Assembly (NCBI GenBank): GCA_015680685.1
Contig: MNCI01005225.1
Location: 237,626-301,625 of the forward strand
From: Gnetum montanum
Taxonomy: Eukaryota; Streptophyta; Gnetopsida; Gnetales; Gnetaceae
Direction: 5' to 3'
DNA: 64,000 nt
Part shown: positions 22,331-34,199 of the stretch, one piece after another
Layout of the letters: each line of letters starts with the position of its first letter
How positions within the stretch are numbered: the stretch's first letter is position 1
Translations under genes and position numbers: made by a program
The notes under the pieces: model-generated
Seen by the model: only the letters and a program-made list of their open reading frames with translations
Told to the model about the DNA's origin: nothing
Databases searched by the model: none

Positions 22331-23433
22331 CAAATGGCCCAAATACTAAGTTTGCTTCAAAAACTTTTCAATGAAGTAGTTGAATTAAAGAGAAACAACA
22401 ACAAGGATCCTATACAACCAGAAAAGCCTAGTTCATCAACCAATGATAATTATTTCCACCTCCCTAACATTAGGCAACATTTTGAGAGGACTTGTTCTTA
22501 ATTCTTGGCATTATATGGCAATCACACCCAAGGTCAACAAAATGGGAAACCTTGGTCCTTAATGTACCTCATGAAATAGAAAATGAAAAGGTTTCCTCAT
22601 TGGAGCAAGTTATGGTAAGCAACCCCAACCCACATAATGCTTGCTACCATAGACTTAGTGACATCATGAACAACACATAGCAACAAACTAGGAATGATCC
22701 TTACACTCGTCCAAATAGAAGAGCTCCTAGCCAAAGTAACATAAATACTCAAACTGGCTCATCCCAAACAAACACCCCACTATGACCAAATCCACCTTCT
22801 ATACTTAGAAGAACTCCACCTCAACAAGAAGTCAAAGACGTACCTAAGACTTACGATCTAGTTGAGGATTTGAAGAAAACCAAAGCTAACATTTCAACGT
22901 ATGACCTGTTACATTTTGATGAAATGAAAGAGTTGGTTCAAGAGATATTTCATAAACCTAAAACCAATAAAGAAAAATCCCCAAACCCCGAAAGGAAAGT
23001 TCACTTCACAAAAATTCCTAACACATTATTAGTACAAAATGTAAACAATTCCATGATGAGCAAGAAACAGTAACCTCCTTTCCTAACAACTTTAATTATT
23101 TTAGGAAAGAATGTTCATAATTGTTTGATGGATTCTAGAGTAATTGTTAGTGTCATGCCACTTGAGGTATGTAAGGGTTTAGAAGCACAAATGATACCAT
23201 AAAAAAAATATGATTCAACTTGAGGGGTCCAACATACTTGTAGTAGGGTAATTAAAAGAAGGGCAAGTGCAACTTAAACAATACCCTACATTCACATGTT
23301 ATACAGATATCTTAGTAATTAATATGTCACCCACTTATGGTGTGCTCTTATCTAGGACTTTTGGAGATAAGTTTGGAGGCTTCTTTAGGTCAAATTTCTT
23401 AGAGCTATTAATCCTTATCAAAGGAAAATTTGA
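22331..23433 (+). pseudogene. gag-pol linker and protease remnant of element 2
   Basis: A Asn/Pro/Ser-rich linker with many stops runs to about 22860; the stretch 22870-23073 is open. The segment from 23087 reads NCLMDSRVIVSVMPLEVC, which resembles a gypsy protease active site with Ser-Arg in place of Ser-Gly, so it is inactive. The frame at 23267 contains INMSPTYGVLLSRTFGDKFGG, the strand that follows the protease flap in many gypsy elements. The sequence is then cut by the assembly gap. Confidence 0.65.
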
Positions 23434-24423
23434 NNNNNNNNNNNNNNNNNNNNNNNNNNNNNNNNNNNNNNNNNNNNNNNNNNNNNNNNNNNNNNNNNNN
23501 NNNNNNNNNNNNNNNNNNNNNNNNNNNNNNNNNNNNNNNNNNNNNNNNNNNNNNNNNNNNNNNNNNNNNNNNNNNNNNNNNNNNNNNNNNNNNNNNNNNN
23601 NNNNNNNNNNNNNNNNNNNNNNNNNNNNNNNNNNNNNNNNNNNNNNNNNNNNNNNNNNNNNNNNNNNNNNNNNNNNNNNNNNNNNNNNNNNNNNNNNNNN
23701 NNNNNNNNNNNNNNNNNNNNNNNNNNNNNNNNNNNNNNNNNNNNNNNNNNNNNNNNNNNNNNNNNNNNNNNNNNNNNNNNNNNNNNNNNNNNNNNNNNNN
23801 NNNNNNNNNNNNNNNNNNNNNNNNNNNNNNNNNNNNNNNNNNNNNNNNNNNNNNNNNNNNNNNNNNNNNNNNNNNNNNNNNNNNNNNNNNNNNNNNNNNN
23901 NNNNNNNNNNNNNNNNNNNNNNNNNNNNNNNNNNNNNNNNNNNNNNNNNNNNNNNNNNNNNNNNNNNNNNNNNNNNNNNNNNNNNNNNNNNNNNNNNNNN
24001 NNNNNNNNNNNNNNNNNNNNNNNNNNNNNNNNNNNNNNNNNNNNNNNNNNNNNNNNNNNNNNNNNNNNNNNNNNNNNNNNNNNNNNNNNNNNNNNNNNNN
24101 NNNNNNNNNNNNNNNNNNNNNNNNNNNNNNNNNNNNNNNNNNNNNNNNNNNNNNNNNNNNNNNNNNNNNNNNNNNNNNNNNNNNNNNNNNNNNNNNNNNN
24201 NNNNNNNNNNNNNNNNNNNNNNNNNNNNNNNNNNNNNNNNNNNNNNNNNNNNNNNNNNNNNNNNNNNNNNNNNNNNNNNNNNNNNNNNNNNNNNNNNNNN
24301 NNNNNNNNNNNNNNNNNNNNNNNNNNNNNNNNNNNNNNNNNNNNNNNNNNNNNNNNNNNNNNNNNNNNNNNNNNNNNNNNNNNNNNNNNNNNNNNNNNNN
24401 NNNNNNNNNNNNNNNNNNNNNNN
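23434..24423. other. Assembly gap of 990 N
   Basis: Unbroken N run. If its size is true it is too short for a full RT-RNase H-integrase block of about 3 kb, so element 2 is either internally deleted or the gap length is nominal. Confidence 0.99.
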
Positions 24424-24927
24424 TTTTGAACCTATTTTCTCAAATAAAAGGGAGGGCAAATAATCCCTTTTCATTCATTTTCTTTCTCAATGTCAAAAAA
24501 AAATTCCAAGGAAAAATCTAAAAGTTGTGGCTAGCCATGATCCAACATAAGCCTGTCCTCTTCATTAAGTTTAGTATGGGTCTTATGCTCAAAGTAGTCC
24601 ATGTATATGCCAACTTTTACCTTGTGAGAGGATTGGGAATGAGATCATAATTATATTTTAATTATATATACATCTATGTAGTTAAAATAATAAATTATAC
24701 ATTTGGATTTAAATTATATAAGATGGTGTGGTTTGGGTGACCCATGTCTAGTTCTCTTTTGAATATATGGTTATTTTAATTATGTTTAGATCAATATAGT
24801 TTGCTTTAAAGTTTTAATTTGTTTTTGTTTTATGATGTTTTCCATTTTCTATTTATTGCATCATCTTAAAAATTTCTATGGTTTTGCTATTCTTGAACTT
24901 GCATGCAATTTTAGTTTGGGGGCTAAG
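24424..24927 (+). other. 3' internal region and polypurine tract of element 2
   Basis: No gene is recognised. The stretch is T-rich and ends with AGTTTGGGGGCTAAG (24913-24927), a suitable polypurine tract immediately before the LTR start at 24928. Confidence 0.6.
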
Positions 24928-26594
24928 TGTTGAGGCCAACATTGCCCATGCTAAACACGAGGCCATGATCAACAATGACATTGTAACCACAACTTGTTGC
25001 CAAACCTCCATTTAAAATTGATATGACAATTTCCCATTAAATTAAAGCTTGTTTGGGTTATATTATCTTATCGTTACAAACAATTACATCATGTGCCAAT
25101 CACAACTACCCATAATTGAAATAACCAAAAGTATGCAAAACATGATCAACAATTTCCGTTTTCAACTTTGAAACAACCTTTGAAATTGTTTGTTTTTAAT
25201 CCAAATTGTTTGAAAATATGATGTTTTATAAATAGGAATCCATTATTTACTTTCTGAATGTCTCAAATTGCATTGTTGTTTTTATTGTGTCTCCTCTCTC
25301 ATTATATTTTCATGTAAAAATTAATCTGACTACAAGTTAGATGTCATGTCACAACTCTAATAAGTCTGGAAACTAGAGATTTGATGAATAATGTTTATTA
25401 TTTTTGTTGATATTTCAGTGTATTTCCTGGATGCTTACTGTCCCTTGAGGGTAACTAAGGTAGTGGTTACAATAGATCATGGGACGTTAGGTGGTGTTGG
25501 TTATGGTCCGAATGTGATGGACATTCATGACAGGCATTTCAGACCATCATGGCAATGGATGTGGTTACAGTAAGCACTAACGGGTGGTGGTGGCCATAAC
25601 AGTCGTAGATTATGTGGGCACCATTATGGAATGGCCACAGTAGCTATAAAATAGTGGCAGAGGCAGTCTTCAGAAGGGGCTTTTTATCCTGGCAGGGCCT
25701 AGGAGAATTGGCAACCAAGAAACTAGTAGCCAATAGTTTCTTTATTCTCTTTTGGGCTTGACAGCAATGGTTGATGATGTGTGTGCATTAGAGACACATC
25801 AAGAGGGATCTCTTGGCTTGAAAATAAAGGGTGTGTCTCCCCAGCAATAAGAGGAGGGCTCTCTCTCTCTCTCTCTTCTTTTTGTCTACAGCAATGTAGA
25901 CAGCGCAACGCACGCGCAGGACACGAGACATGTCATTTTCTTTACAATAGTGGCTTGTCTCAATGGTGCAAACGTGGGTGCACGATCTTTCTCTCTACAA
26001 CAGTGCACAAAAGGTGGTAGGAGGTGGCATGTTTTGGGCAACCATAGTTGCTGCCCCATGCAAACTATGGTGAGTAGTCTCTCTTTCTTTCTTTCTCCTC
26101 CACCTCACTCACTCTTTCTCTCTATGGTGGCAGCATTCCAAGTGGTGCATGTGGCTGGCAAAACAACGAATGCTCTCTCTCATTTCCTTTTGGCTCCTTG
26201 GCATGCAGGCAATCTTCCACTCGCACTGTAGCAACTATTGCAATTGTGCCAAAGAGGTAGCACCTCCTTGCGACAATCTCTCTTTTTCTCTATCCCTCTT
26301 CAGGTGGTAGTCATAATCTTCTTGCCTAGAAATGAACACCATCGGTAGTACCACCAGCATCAATGGGACCAGGGAAAATTTATTCATTTTAGTTACTTGT
26401 ATTCTTGAATTTCAAAAAAATTATTTTTTCTTAAATTCCCTAATTTTTCAATTTGATTTATTATTTTGGAAAGGCCACATAGCCCTCGACTATTCCTGGG
26501 TTTCCGTACCCATACGGGTGGCACCTTAAGCAATAATCTCCTAAAACGAGTTTTCTTTCTCAGTGTTTGTGCGTCCAAATTTTATGCATCAACA
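24928..26594 (+). mobile_element. 3' LTR of element 2
   Basis: It begins TGTTGAGGCC directly after the purine tract and ends GCATCAACA, giving the inverted ends TGTTGA/TCAACA expected of a complete LTR. A TATA box (TTTATAAATAGG) lies near 25227. A CT microsatellite lies at 25858-25880. Short open frames within (for example 25391-25573 and 25950-26231) have no recognised domain. No second LTR is in the window. Confidence 0.75.
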
Positions 26595-26604
26595 ATTAGA
26601 AATT

Positions 26605-26771
26605 TAACAACTTAAGTGGTTAGCTTATTATGTTATTAGGTAAGAGATTACTAATTTGAGTTACATAGGTATCAATATATTATTCTATAATTCATTTAAA
26701 GTATCATGTCAGCTATATCCCTTAGGATGTACCTATAGTTATTCTTTCAAGTTTTGACACCTCCCTCTAAA
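26605..26771 (+). mobile_element. tRNA-derived SINE copy
   Basis: Head CTTAAGTGGTTAGCTTATTA resembles a Pol III A box, followed by TTTGAGTTAC at the B-box position, then the shared body with ATCATGTCAGCTATATCCCT and the tail GACACCTCCCTC. The same order recurs in copies around 33.6-35.6 kb. Confidence 0.65.
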
Positions 26772-27502
26772 TGACTAATGGACATCCATTTAATTTGTAA
26801 TTTTCATTGATATTAAACTATAAGGATATCTATGAACATCTTGATTAGTAGCTATCCAAGGACAAAACGATAGGAGCCTACCATGTGAAGAGCCTGCTTG
26901 AACAATATTTTTTAATGATTGGTTACATTTTTAATAGGTAGTTTTAAGATCCTATGCGGCTTATTTCATATTGCAAATCATTAATTTTGTCATTGAAAAC
27001 CTTACAGTATGAACATAAGATATCATATTTGAAGAGTCTTACACCAACTCGCACTAAAGTTACAATTTAGTCATCAAGAAATGAAAATAGGAATTTTTTA
27101 TTAAAAAAATATAACATTATTAAATTACAAACTTAAAGTAAATAAGATGAATTTAATACTTTAGAATGCCATAATACTTAAAATATGATATAATCTTCTA
27201 TAGAACATGAGATTAATTATTTAGTTGAAATTGCTTTACAAAATTAAGTCTACTTTAATATTTAATGTAGATGGCACCATAAAAGAAGAAGAAAAAAGCA
27301 CATGAACCAAGGGGAAAAGCAAGACACAAACCCACACAATAGCATGTAGTATCTGAAGAAAGTAATAATGAACATGATGTTTTAGTATAATTTTAGAAAT
27401 AGGATTAAAAGGAATGTTATATCAATTTCTTTTTAAATAGTATTAGGGAAGGCCTCAAAAGCAAAATATTTATCTTTTGCTATTTCTCATATTTTGTGAT
27501 AC
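26772..27502. other. AT-rich sequence left of duplication copy B
   Basis: No gene or structured repeat recognised. It gives the left flank of copy B that in copy A is separated off by the LTR element ending at 2748. Confidence 0.5.
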
Positions 27503-30500
27503 ACAATTAGTATAGCACAAATGGGATATCATCATTTCATAATTGAAATAAGCATATGACTTAAAATTCCTTGTGAAAAATAACTATGTTAACTATGTAG
27601 TACAAATAACATTATAGATGAACACCAAATTTCTTTGCAATGTCTTACATTTGAGAACATTAGACATAGGTGAAATATTATAGTTGCAAATTTGGTTGAT
27701 TTGTTCCAAAGATTACAAGGAACACTAGGTAATTTTATTAATAATATTTTAAAACTTATAGCATGTGCATTTCTACTATCCTATAGATCCAAAGAATCTA
27801 AAGAGGCAATGACATTTCAATTTCAATGTTAGTTTCACATCAATTAAAAAATACTATAAATGTATAGAAATAAAGGTAAATGTTGACAAAAATATAAGTA
27901 CTAATTCTTCAAACTAATAAGAGAGATTACAAGCTAAATAATAAAAAACTTCATATTGTGAAGAAATATATATATATATATATATGTAGGAGTATAATAC
28001 TCTCTAAATTATAAGTGAAAGCATTGTATACCACAACAAGTTGTAAGTGACTAAAGGATTTATATACAATAAAGAATAAACATAATAATCATAATATGAA
28101 GACATAGAATATTAGAAATTATCTTTTTCAAATAATTGCTTAATCTACAACTCTTTATGGATGTGTAGGGTGCAATTTAGCTCTTAATCAAGAATTGTGA
28201 AAAAAAATTAAGAAACTTCAAAAATAGTTCTTGTTAAATAAATTGAAGATAAAAACTCAAGTCCTATATAAAATACTTTTATTAGAAACTAATTTACTAT
28301 CATTGGAAGATGAAGCAATGTATTAGTCCTTTATATTATATTTGAACAATAAAATTAATAATAAGATCTTAGAAGAGATTAGTCTAAAGTCTCCAAAATG
28401 GTAGTGTTGTGAATGATTTGTGACTACAAAAGTAATGTATTAAAAATATTAATTTAATAATGAAGTGAAAACAATATTGAAAACTTGTTAATGAGAAAGT
28501 TTTAGAGAAATGGCAAAATAAGGCACAAATACAAAAAATCTTTAGTTTCACGGGCAAAACATTAGAGGTGATAAACATGATAAAGCAAAATATCTACATC
28601 TAGCAATTTTAATATTGATGAAAGTATTAATTAGGAGAGTAATAATGGGATCATGTTGCTTCTAAGTTGAAATTGGAAGATCAAATAATATGCAACATGA
28701 AAGTAGAATATATTGATTATGTTTAATATAAGTAGCAGAAAATGAACATGTATTATTATAATTTTGTGAAATAGATTTCTTTAGAAGAAAATGATAAATC
28801 TCTAGTCAATCTTTAAATGAACTATCCAAGCTATTAGTGTAAGCTCTAAGGAATTATGTAGAAGTGGCGTTCCAATTACATGACTATTACATATTTGTTA
28901 TACTTAAGATCTATTACTACTAATTTATTTTACATAAGCTAAATTACTAAACAAATATTTTGGTTTATATAGATGTACTAAAATTTTAGCTTCAATTTCA
29001 TTTATAGACTTGGTCTCTACTTACATCAACACTAGCCTTCTCATGCTTCAAGCATAATGCCAATACAAGTCTACCAATGTGGATGTGCCAATGTAGACCT
29101 AGTTATGCTAGTTTATTGACACTTACTTCAAAATTTATGCTATAAAAAAAAATATGCTATGTTCATTCTTCTTCTAAAAATCTTATTTTTTTCACCTTCA
29201 TACATAAACTCTATGAACCCTAATGACTAACCAACTTGACTTTAGACTATAACACTAACTCTTCAACTAGTTCAAGGTAGTATTCATGTTATAACATTTT
29301 GCATCCTATAAATTACAAGTTCAAATCTAACTTATAAAATTCATTTAGATGTTTATGAGAGTAATTTGACAACTACCACTACCAGGTGGTAAGAATGCTA
29401 CAACTAAATTTTCTATCATAGTTATCAAGTGTACTAATGACATTCTACATCTCATGAATTGAAAAAAGATTTTAAAAAAAATTAGCATAAATAAGAGACG
29501 CTGATTTTCTCTATTATCCAGGAGAAATTCTCAATGTCAAAAAGTAAGAATTAGTTAACTTAAAAACGCAGTTAAAATAAGATGCAAGTTTGGACATTTA
29601 TTTATATATTCTAAAAGGAATGAAATTAAATTTCGCAATGAAAAGAATTAAGGAAAAATGCAAAAGGAATCTATAGGATGCAACATAAATACCAAACTAT
29701 TTTTTATTGCATTTCCTGGAACAATAATGATGATGAAAATCACAATAACCATTCACCCTGCAGCAGCCTAACTTTATAAACTTATAAAACTAGAGTTTCA
29801 TTACGCTAAGGGATTCACTTACAACCATACTATAAGCAAAGAAGATAAATGTACCAGAAATAAGAAGCAAGCTCCTTGTTGCACATTGTTTCAACAATAA
29901 GGGTTGCATTTTTTATTACATTCCCTCAAACAATAATGATAATGAAAATCTTGGTAACCATTCACAGAGCAGCAACCTAGCAGCCTAACTTTATAAACTT
30001 AGAAAACTAGAGTCTCATCTGGCTAACTGATTCACTTACAACCATATTATAGGCAAAAAAGATAAATGTTTTAGAAATAAGAACCAAGCTCCTTGTTGCA
30101 CATTGTTTCAACTTTCAACAAGAATGGTTGCATTCCATTTAAAATGTGAAGCCAAGGGACATTGAGGTGCCACTCATCTTTTTGGGGAGGGTGGCCGAAT
30201 CTCAACATCTGGGAAAGCAGCTCTATGTTGTGCTCTGAGATTCTGGTCCACCAGTCTGACTCCATTCAACTGATTGCCAAGAGAAATCCATCCTGGGTAG
30301 GTATTATGGGACCTTGCAAATAGCTCAATCTTCCTGCCACCCGGCTTAATCCTTTCGATCAATGAGTACATTTCATCAGGCTTTCTGCTGGTCTCTCTGA
30401 TCTCAGAAACAAGAACATCTGTGTCAATATTCTTGTTAATAATGGGATTTCCTTTAATCCCGACCAGGCAATGTTCCTTGTATGATTAAGCCAGTGCCCG

Positions 30501-31374
30501 GTTCTGCCAAACCTTAAAAGTCCATTGATTTGATTGGTCTTGACCCACACAATCTCCTCAACCTTTTTATAGCCCCAAGACTCCATCAATTCTCTTCCCA
30601 GCTCCCTGGCCCTTCCTGTCACCCACAAAAAGATAAGACCATCTTCCTGCAAACACTCAACGTTGAGTGTTCTCATTTCTTCATCAGTCATTGTGCCATA
30701 AGGAAGTTCCATTCTGATATCCCAAGGTGGATCTGCCATGACAATATCAAATTTCCCTAAAATGAGCATCGGAAAACTCCTTATATCACAATTGATCCAC
30801 TGTGGCTCATCAGGATCGGTTTTCTGTGATCCTTCATAAGGATTGAAGAATCTGAACTGGCTAGAACTTGCAGAAATTTGACCACTTCTTGGCTCTGAAG
30901 GGAAAGCTCGCTGCTGATCATAATCACAATCAACTTCGTAATGCACCTTTTTGCATCTATTCCTCCGCTTGCATTTGTCAAGATATGAACATTGGCCAAG
31001 ACTTGTATCCGTATGAGAAGCAATGATTTTCTTAAAGTGGACCTTCTGGCACGGAAAGCGGCTTCTATTCCACAGCATGCAATCTTCCTTGGTTAGATAT
31101 TCACACCTACTTTGGAAGTCGCTGTTCCGAGACACTCTTTCTCTGAGGGCAAGCTCTTTTGCAGTAGGCTTGTGTACCAGATCATAAACCATCTGATGTT
31201 CTTTCTCCCTCTTGGCTTCCAAAAATGTAGTTTTCCTGCACATAGCCTCAATTTTTGCTTCAGCTTGTTTGTCCTTATTTTCTTCCTTTGTTCTGGAGGC
31301 AGAAACAGGATTCCTTGGATTAGCAATCATGTAACTTTTCCCATTTCCAGAAGATGATTTTCTCCCTCTTTTGG
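27503..31374. repeat. Segmental duplication copy B
   Basis: Continuous counterpart of copy A blocks 2749-2983, 7601-9315 and 19552-21364. It lacks the LTR element, the Helitron-like segment and element 1, and so behaves as an empty site. It lacks about 177 bases at 29456 with ATG microhomology on both sides. The right part is the 3' half of the MTA-like coding region. Confidence 0.92.
29700..30130. repeat. Tandem duplication of about 214 bp downstream of the MTA-like sequence (copy B)
   Basis: Counterpart of 19812-20250 in copy A. Two units share GCAGCCTAACTTTATAAAC, ACCATACTATA and GAAATAAGAA(G/C)CAAGCTCCTTG. In coding orientation it lies in the likely 3' untranslated part. Confidence 0.85.
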
Positions 31375-32038
31375 GATTGGGCTGTCTTCTCAAGTTTGGG
31401 GAAATAACTTTAGACAAATTTTTCTGATTGAGATCGAGAATCATAATCCTCTTTTTGCCATTGACATCAAATTCTTGCAAATCCATACCCTTAGTTTCAG
31501 TCGCCAGTAAATTGAGCGCTAGATCAACAGCAGCCGTTCCACCAAATTCCCCTCCAAGTTGATCAAGAGATCTCCTTTCCCAGGGCTTGCAATATTCCCT
31601 CACAAGAGTTCTGTAAATTGTAGCCGAATCTGTGCTCTCAAATGGCTTCATATTGAGCAGAACAGAAGCAACAAGACCTTTGGTTTGCTGAACAAATTCA
31701 GAAGAGGAAAGTTTCACGGATTGTTCATCTTCATCTTCATCATCGTCTGACAAAGAAAAATCGTCATCCCCGTCCTGAGATCTAGCAGGATTGCTATCCA
31801 AATTTCTGAAATAATTTATGTTTGTTATTAGTTTCGATTGCATTTCCAGTACACTCTGTTGCCGGTAATCGGAATTGAATGCAGCAATAATAGAAGATTC
31901 AATTTCTGGGCTCTCTGAACTTTGCTGATCTATGGACTGAATTAGGTTTATTTGCACTTGAAGGTCCATATTAACTTTTCGAAGGACATTCCTGCGTCCC
32001 TCCCTCAATTCATGGATATCCCTTCGCATATTCCTCAT
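30174..32038 (-). pseudogene. MTA-like mRNA m6A methyltransferase, copy B, intronless with one frameshift
   Basis: MTA is the plant METTL3 orthologue, which methylates adenosine in nuclear mRNA together with MTB (METTL14). The first plausible Met is at 32038 (MRNMRRDIHE). An N-terminal helical region, an acidic stretch DDDEDEDEQ (about residues 98-106 from that Met), the DLGGE-like segment LDQLGGEFGG, and a basic linker follow. The paired CCCH zinc fingers come next (about 312-371, C-x8-C...CKKVHYEVD). The MT-A70 domain has WINCDIRSF, ADPPWDIRMELPYGT (catalytic DPPW about 436-439) and GRTGHWLNH. At about 30480 one base is missing, shown by copy A, which has CTTAGTATG where B has CTTGTATG. The frame then leaves the family and stops at 30359. 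The correct frame resumes after the lesion and ends PPSPKR at 30174. No intron interrupts the coding region. Probably a pseudogene, unless the lost base is a sequence error. Confidence 0.88.
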
Positions 32039-32397
32039 GATTGAATAATGGAAACACAAAAGCCCAACGCAGAAGTTGAAACGATTATCTCTGAATGCTC
32101 GCTGAAAACTGAAGAAATGAAAAAGAACACATACACCCTGCAAAGAAAGGGGGTTGTTAAGGTGAGCTACAAGCTGGAGAAGAAAAATTAAAATCAAAAC
32201 CTTAATAGAGCCCAATGTTGCAAGATGACCCCCAGTCACCTGCAACAAGACATAACCTTATCACACCCCAGGACGACAGCTGAAAAAGAAGACCAATACA
32301 ACTAACTCAAAGAGAAACCATTTAGAAAAAGGTAATATTATTGATAAAGCCTAGTTGTCTTGACATTGAAGTTGAACAATACTAGCAATAGAGCATT
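32039..32397 (-). other. Leader region upstream of the MTA-like copy B with splice-acceptor-like sites
   Basis: The open frame extends upstream to 32248, but the added residues (hydrophobic, LILIFLLQL) match no MTA N-terminus I know. On the minus strand, CCCCCTTTCTTTGCAG near 32150 is a good splice-acceptor match, and TTGTTGCAGGTGAC occurs near 32240. These suggest untranslated leader or intron sequence and not protein. From 32250 to 32397 I see nothing further. Confidence 0.45.
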
Positions 32398-32997
32398 TCA
32401 TACTGTAGTCAAATTCATTGTGTTTGTGTTTTGATACCAAGCATCTAGGCGACATTTCCAAATAAAGAAGATAATCTCAAATAAGAGGATTTTCCAGGCT
32501 TTTTGAAGGTGATGCTTAACACAATCATCTTGAAAGATACATTGAGGAAAACCAATAAAATGGTTAGGAAGGAAGACTTGGAGAGATTGACACCATTTCC
32601 AAATGTGTTGAGAGAATGAGCAATCCCAAAAGACATGTTGAAAAGAGTCATCCACTTTACAAATGGGGCATTTAGGATGATCAATTCCTAAGAAATGAAG
32701 CCTATGTCCGATGGGAAGACCTTGATGAACCAAGGACCAAAAAAAGAAACGGTGCTTAGGTTGGGCCTTGGAAGTCCAAATCCCACAAAAAATAGTTTTC
32801 CACTGGTGGTCCTCAAGATGTAAACTCCAACATCTATTCAGAGTGGAGAATTGAAAATCTTGCGCATGAAACCAAGATTTGGCTTTAGAGATGCGTAAAG
32901 AGCGAAGAGGGGAACCGTCAGGCCAAAACCAATTATCATACCAAGGAGTATTAGTATGCAACTTATGCACAGCAAAGTTTCGAGAGAACTTATGCAC
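32398..32997 (-). pseudogene. LINE (L1-type) reverse-transcriptase zinc-binding fragment
   Basis: A 199-residue open frame has IWTSKAQPKHRFFFWSL followed by LPIGHRLHFLGIDHPKCPIC and FQHVFWDCSFSQHIW. This is the zf-RVT domain found after the RT of plant L1-type LINEs (Cys-x2-Cys, His, Cys visible at about residues 113-130). The endonuclease and RT domains are absent, consistent with 5' truncation at insertion. The zinc-binding part is uninterrupted, so it is either young or retained. The poly(A) tail is not obvious. Confidence 0.75.
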
Positions 32998-33578
32998 CCT
33001 CTAAAGAAATATAGTAATCAATGGCAATTTTATTTATATAGCAACGTTCACATAAGCGTGGGCGAATGTATGGCCTGACCTTTTTTATATTTATATTTAT
33101 CTCGTGTGGGGTTATCTATACTTTTTATCTTTCATTTCTTCTGTGTTGAGTCCTCTCTTTGGAAAACATGCCCTCTGTTTTATTTTTCTTTGGTGGATTA
33201 TTCCTTGCCAAATAGCAGTAACTCTTATCCAGCTCATGATTTTTAAATAATAGCCCCTTTTCTATGTACATGGGATGGGGAGATGCAATGATGAGATATA
33301 GATAACTATATATATCCTTTGGGCATGTAACTAACCAAAATTTTTGTAGACTTGAAGCAAAACATAATGATATGTTAAATCTACATCAGATCCAAATTGA
33401 ACCTATGACTTTTTGGGATTATTTTTCTTGATATTACATTTTATGTCAATATGCTATAGGTTTTTTAAAATATATATTTTATTTTTACAAAGAAACTTTG
33501 AGTTAGTTTCACACTATCCACATGGTATCTTTTGTATTTAAAGAAGGGGAAATTAAGAACTTTACATATACTAATGAA
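32998..33578. other. AT-rich sequence, nothing recognised
   Basis: Stop-rich on both strands, with scattered poly-T and TATATA runs and no supported feature. Confidence 0.4.
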
Positions 33579-33700
33579 AGGTAGCTTAAGTGGTTATCTT
33601 ATTATCTCATAAGGATTTGCAAGCAAAAGACTGCAAGGTTGAATCATGCTTAAGGTATCACTATATTTCTTTGTAATTCTTCTAATGTATTATGTTGGTC
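33579..33700 (+). mobile_element. SINE copy, 3'-truncated
   Basis: Head GGTAGCTTAAGTGGTTATCT fits a tRNA-like A box; AAGGTTGAATCATGC fits the B box. The body follows to TATTATGTTGGTC, where the next SINE copy begins. Confidence 0.65.
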
Positions 33701-33707
33701 AATGATA

Positions 33708-33902
33708 GATGGCTCAAGTACTTAGCTCATTATCTTGTTTGGTAGAAGGTTGCTAGTTTGAGTCACAATTAAGGTACTATTATATTCCTCTATAATATTT
33801 CTAATATATCCTATTAGCTATATATAACTATATATATTATGGTGTATCTATAGTCAAATTATTTCATATTTTGACACCTCCCCCTTCTCCTTCTCCCACC
33901 AT
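33708..33902 (+). mobile_element. SINE copy, full
   Basis: Head GATGGCTCAAGTACTTAGCT (A box) and GCTAGTTTGAGTCACA (B box), then the body with TATTCCTCTATAATATT. The tail GACACCTCCCCCTTCTCC is pyrimidine-rich. Confidence 0.7.
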
Positions 33903-33934
33903 GGAAAAAAAAGGTAAAGAAAGTTGTTCCACCT

Positions 33935-34035
33935 TCTATACTCCTTAGCTTTATAGTTCTTTGAATTTATCATGTTGGCTATATGCATTAGATTATTACT
34001 ATAGTCAAGTTGTTTCAAGTCTTAATATTGGCCTT
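33935..34035 (+). mobile_element. SINE tail fragment
   Basis: Only the 3' half is present: TTATCATGTTGGCTATATGC, ACTATAGTCAAGTTGTTTC. The head is missing. Confidence 0.5.
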
Positions 34036-34199
34036 GTTTTGATTGTTTGAAATAAACTTGCACTGCAACCAATTCTACCAATTCTATAACTAAACAACAA
34101 TGGGTAGTTTTTTGATAAGATATGATTATAAGACCCAAGGGCATCAAAATCGAAACTAGATAACTATATGTACCTCCTATATATAACTAACACAAAAAT

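Noticed and set aside
23267-24521. Long open frames across 23434-24423 and 36404-36741
   Set aside because: They consist of unknown bases in assembly gaps.
25391-26231. Small genes within the LTR at 24928-26594
   Set aside because: Frames are short, lie on both strands, include a CT microsatellite and match nothing I know.
30470-30490. Programmed frameshift in the MTA copy B
   Set aside because: No slippery heptamer is visible and copy A simply has one more base, so deletion or sequence error is the simpler reading.
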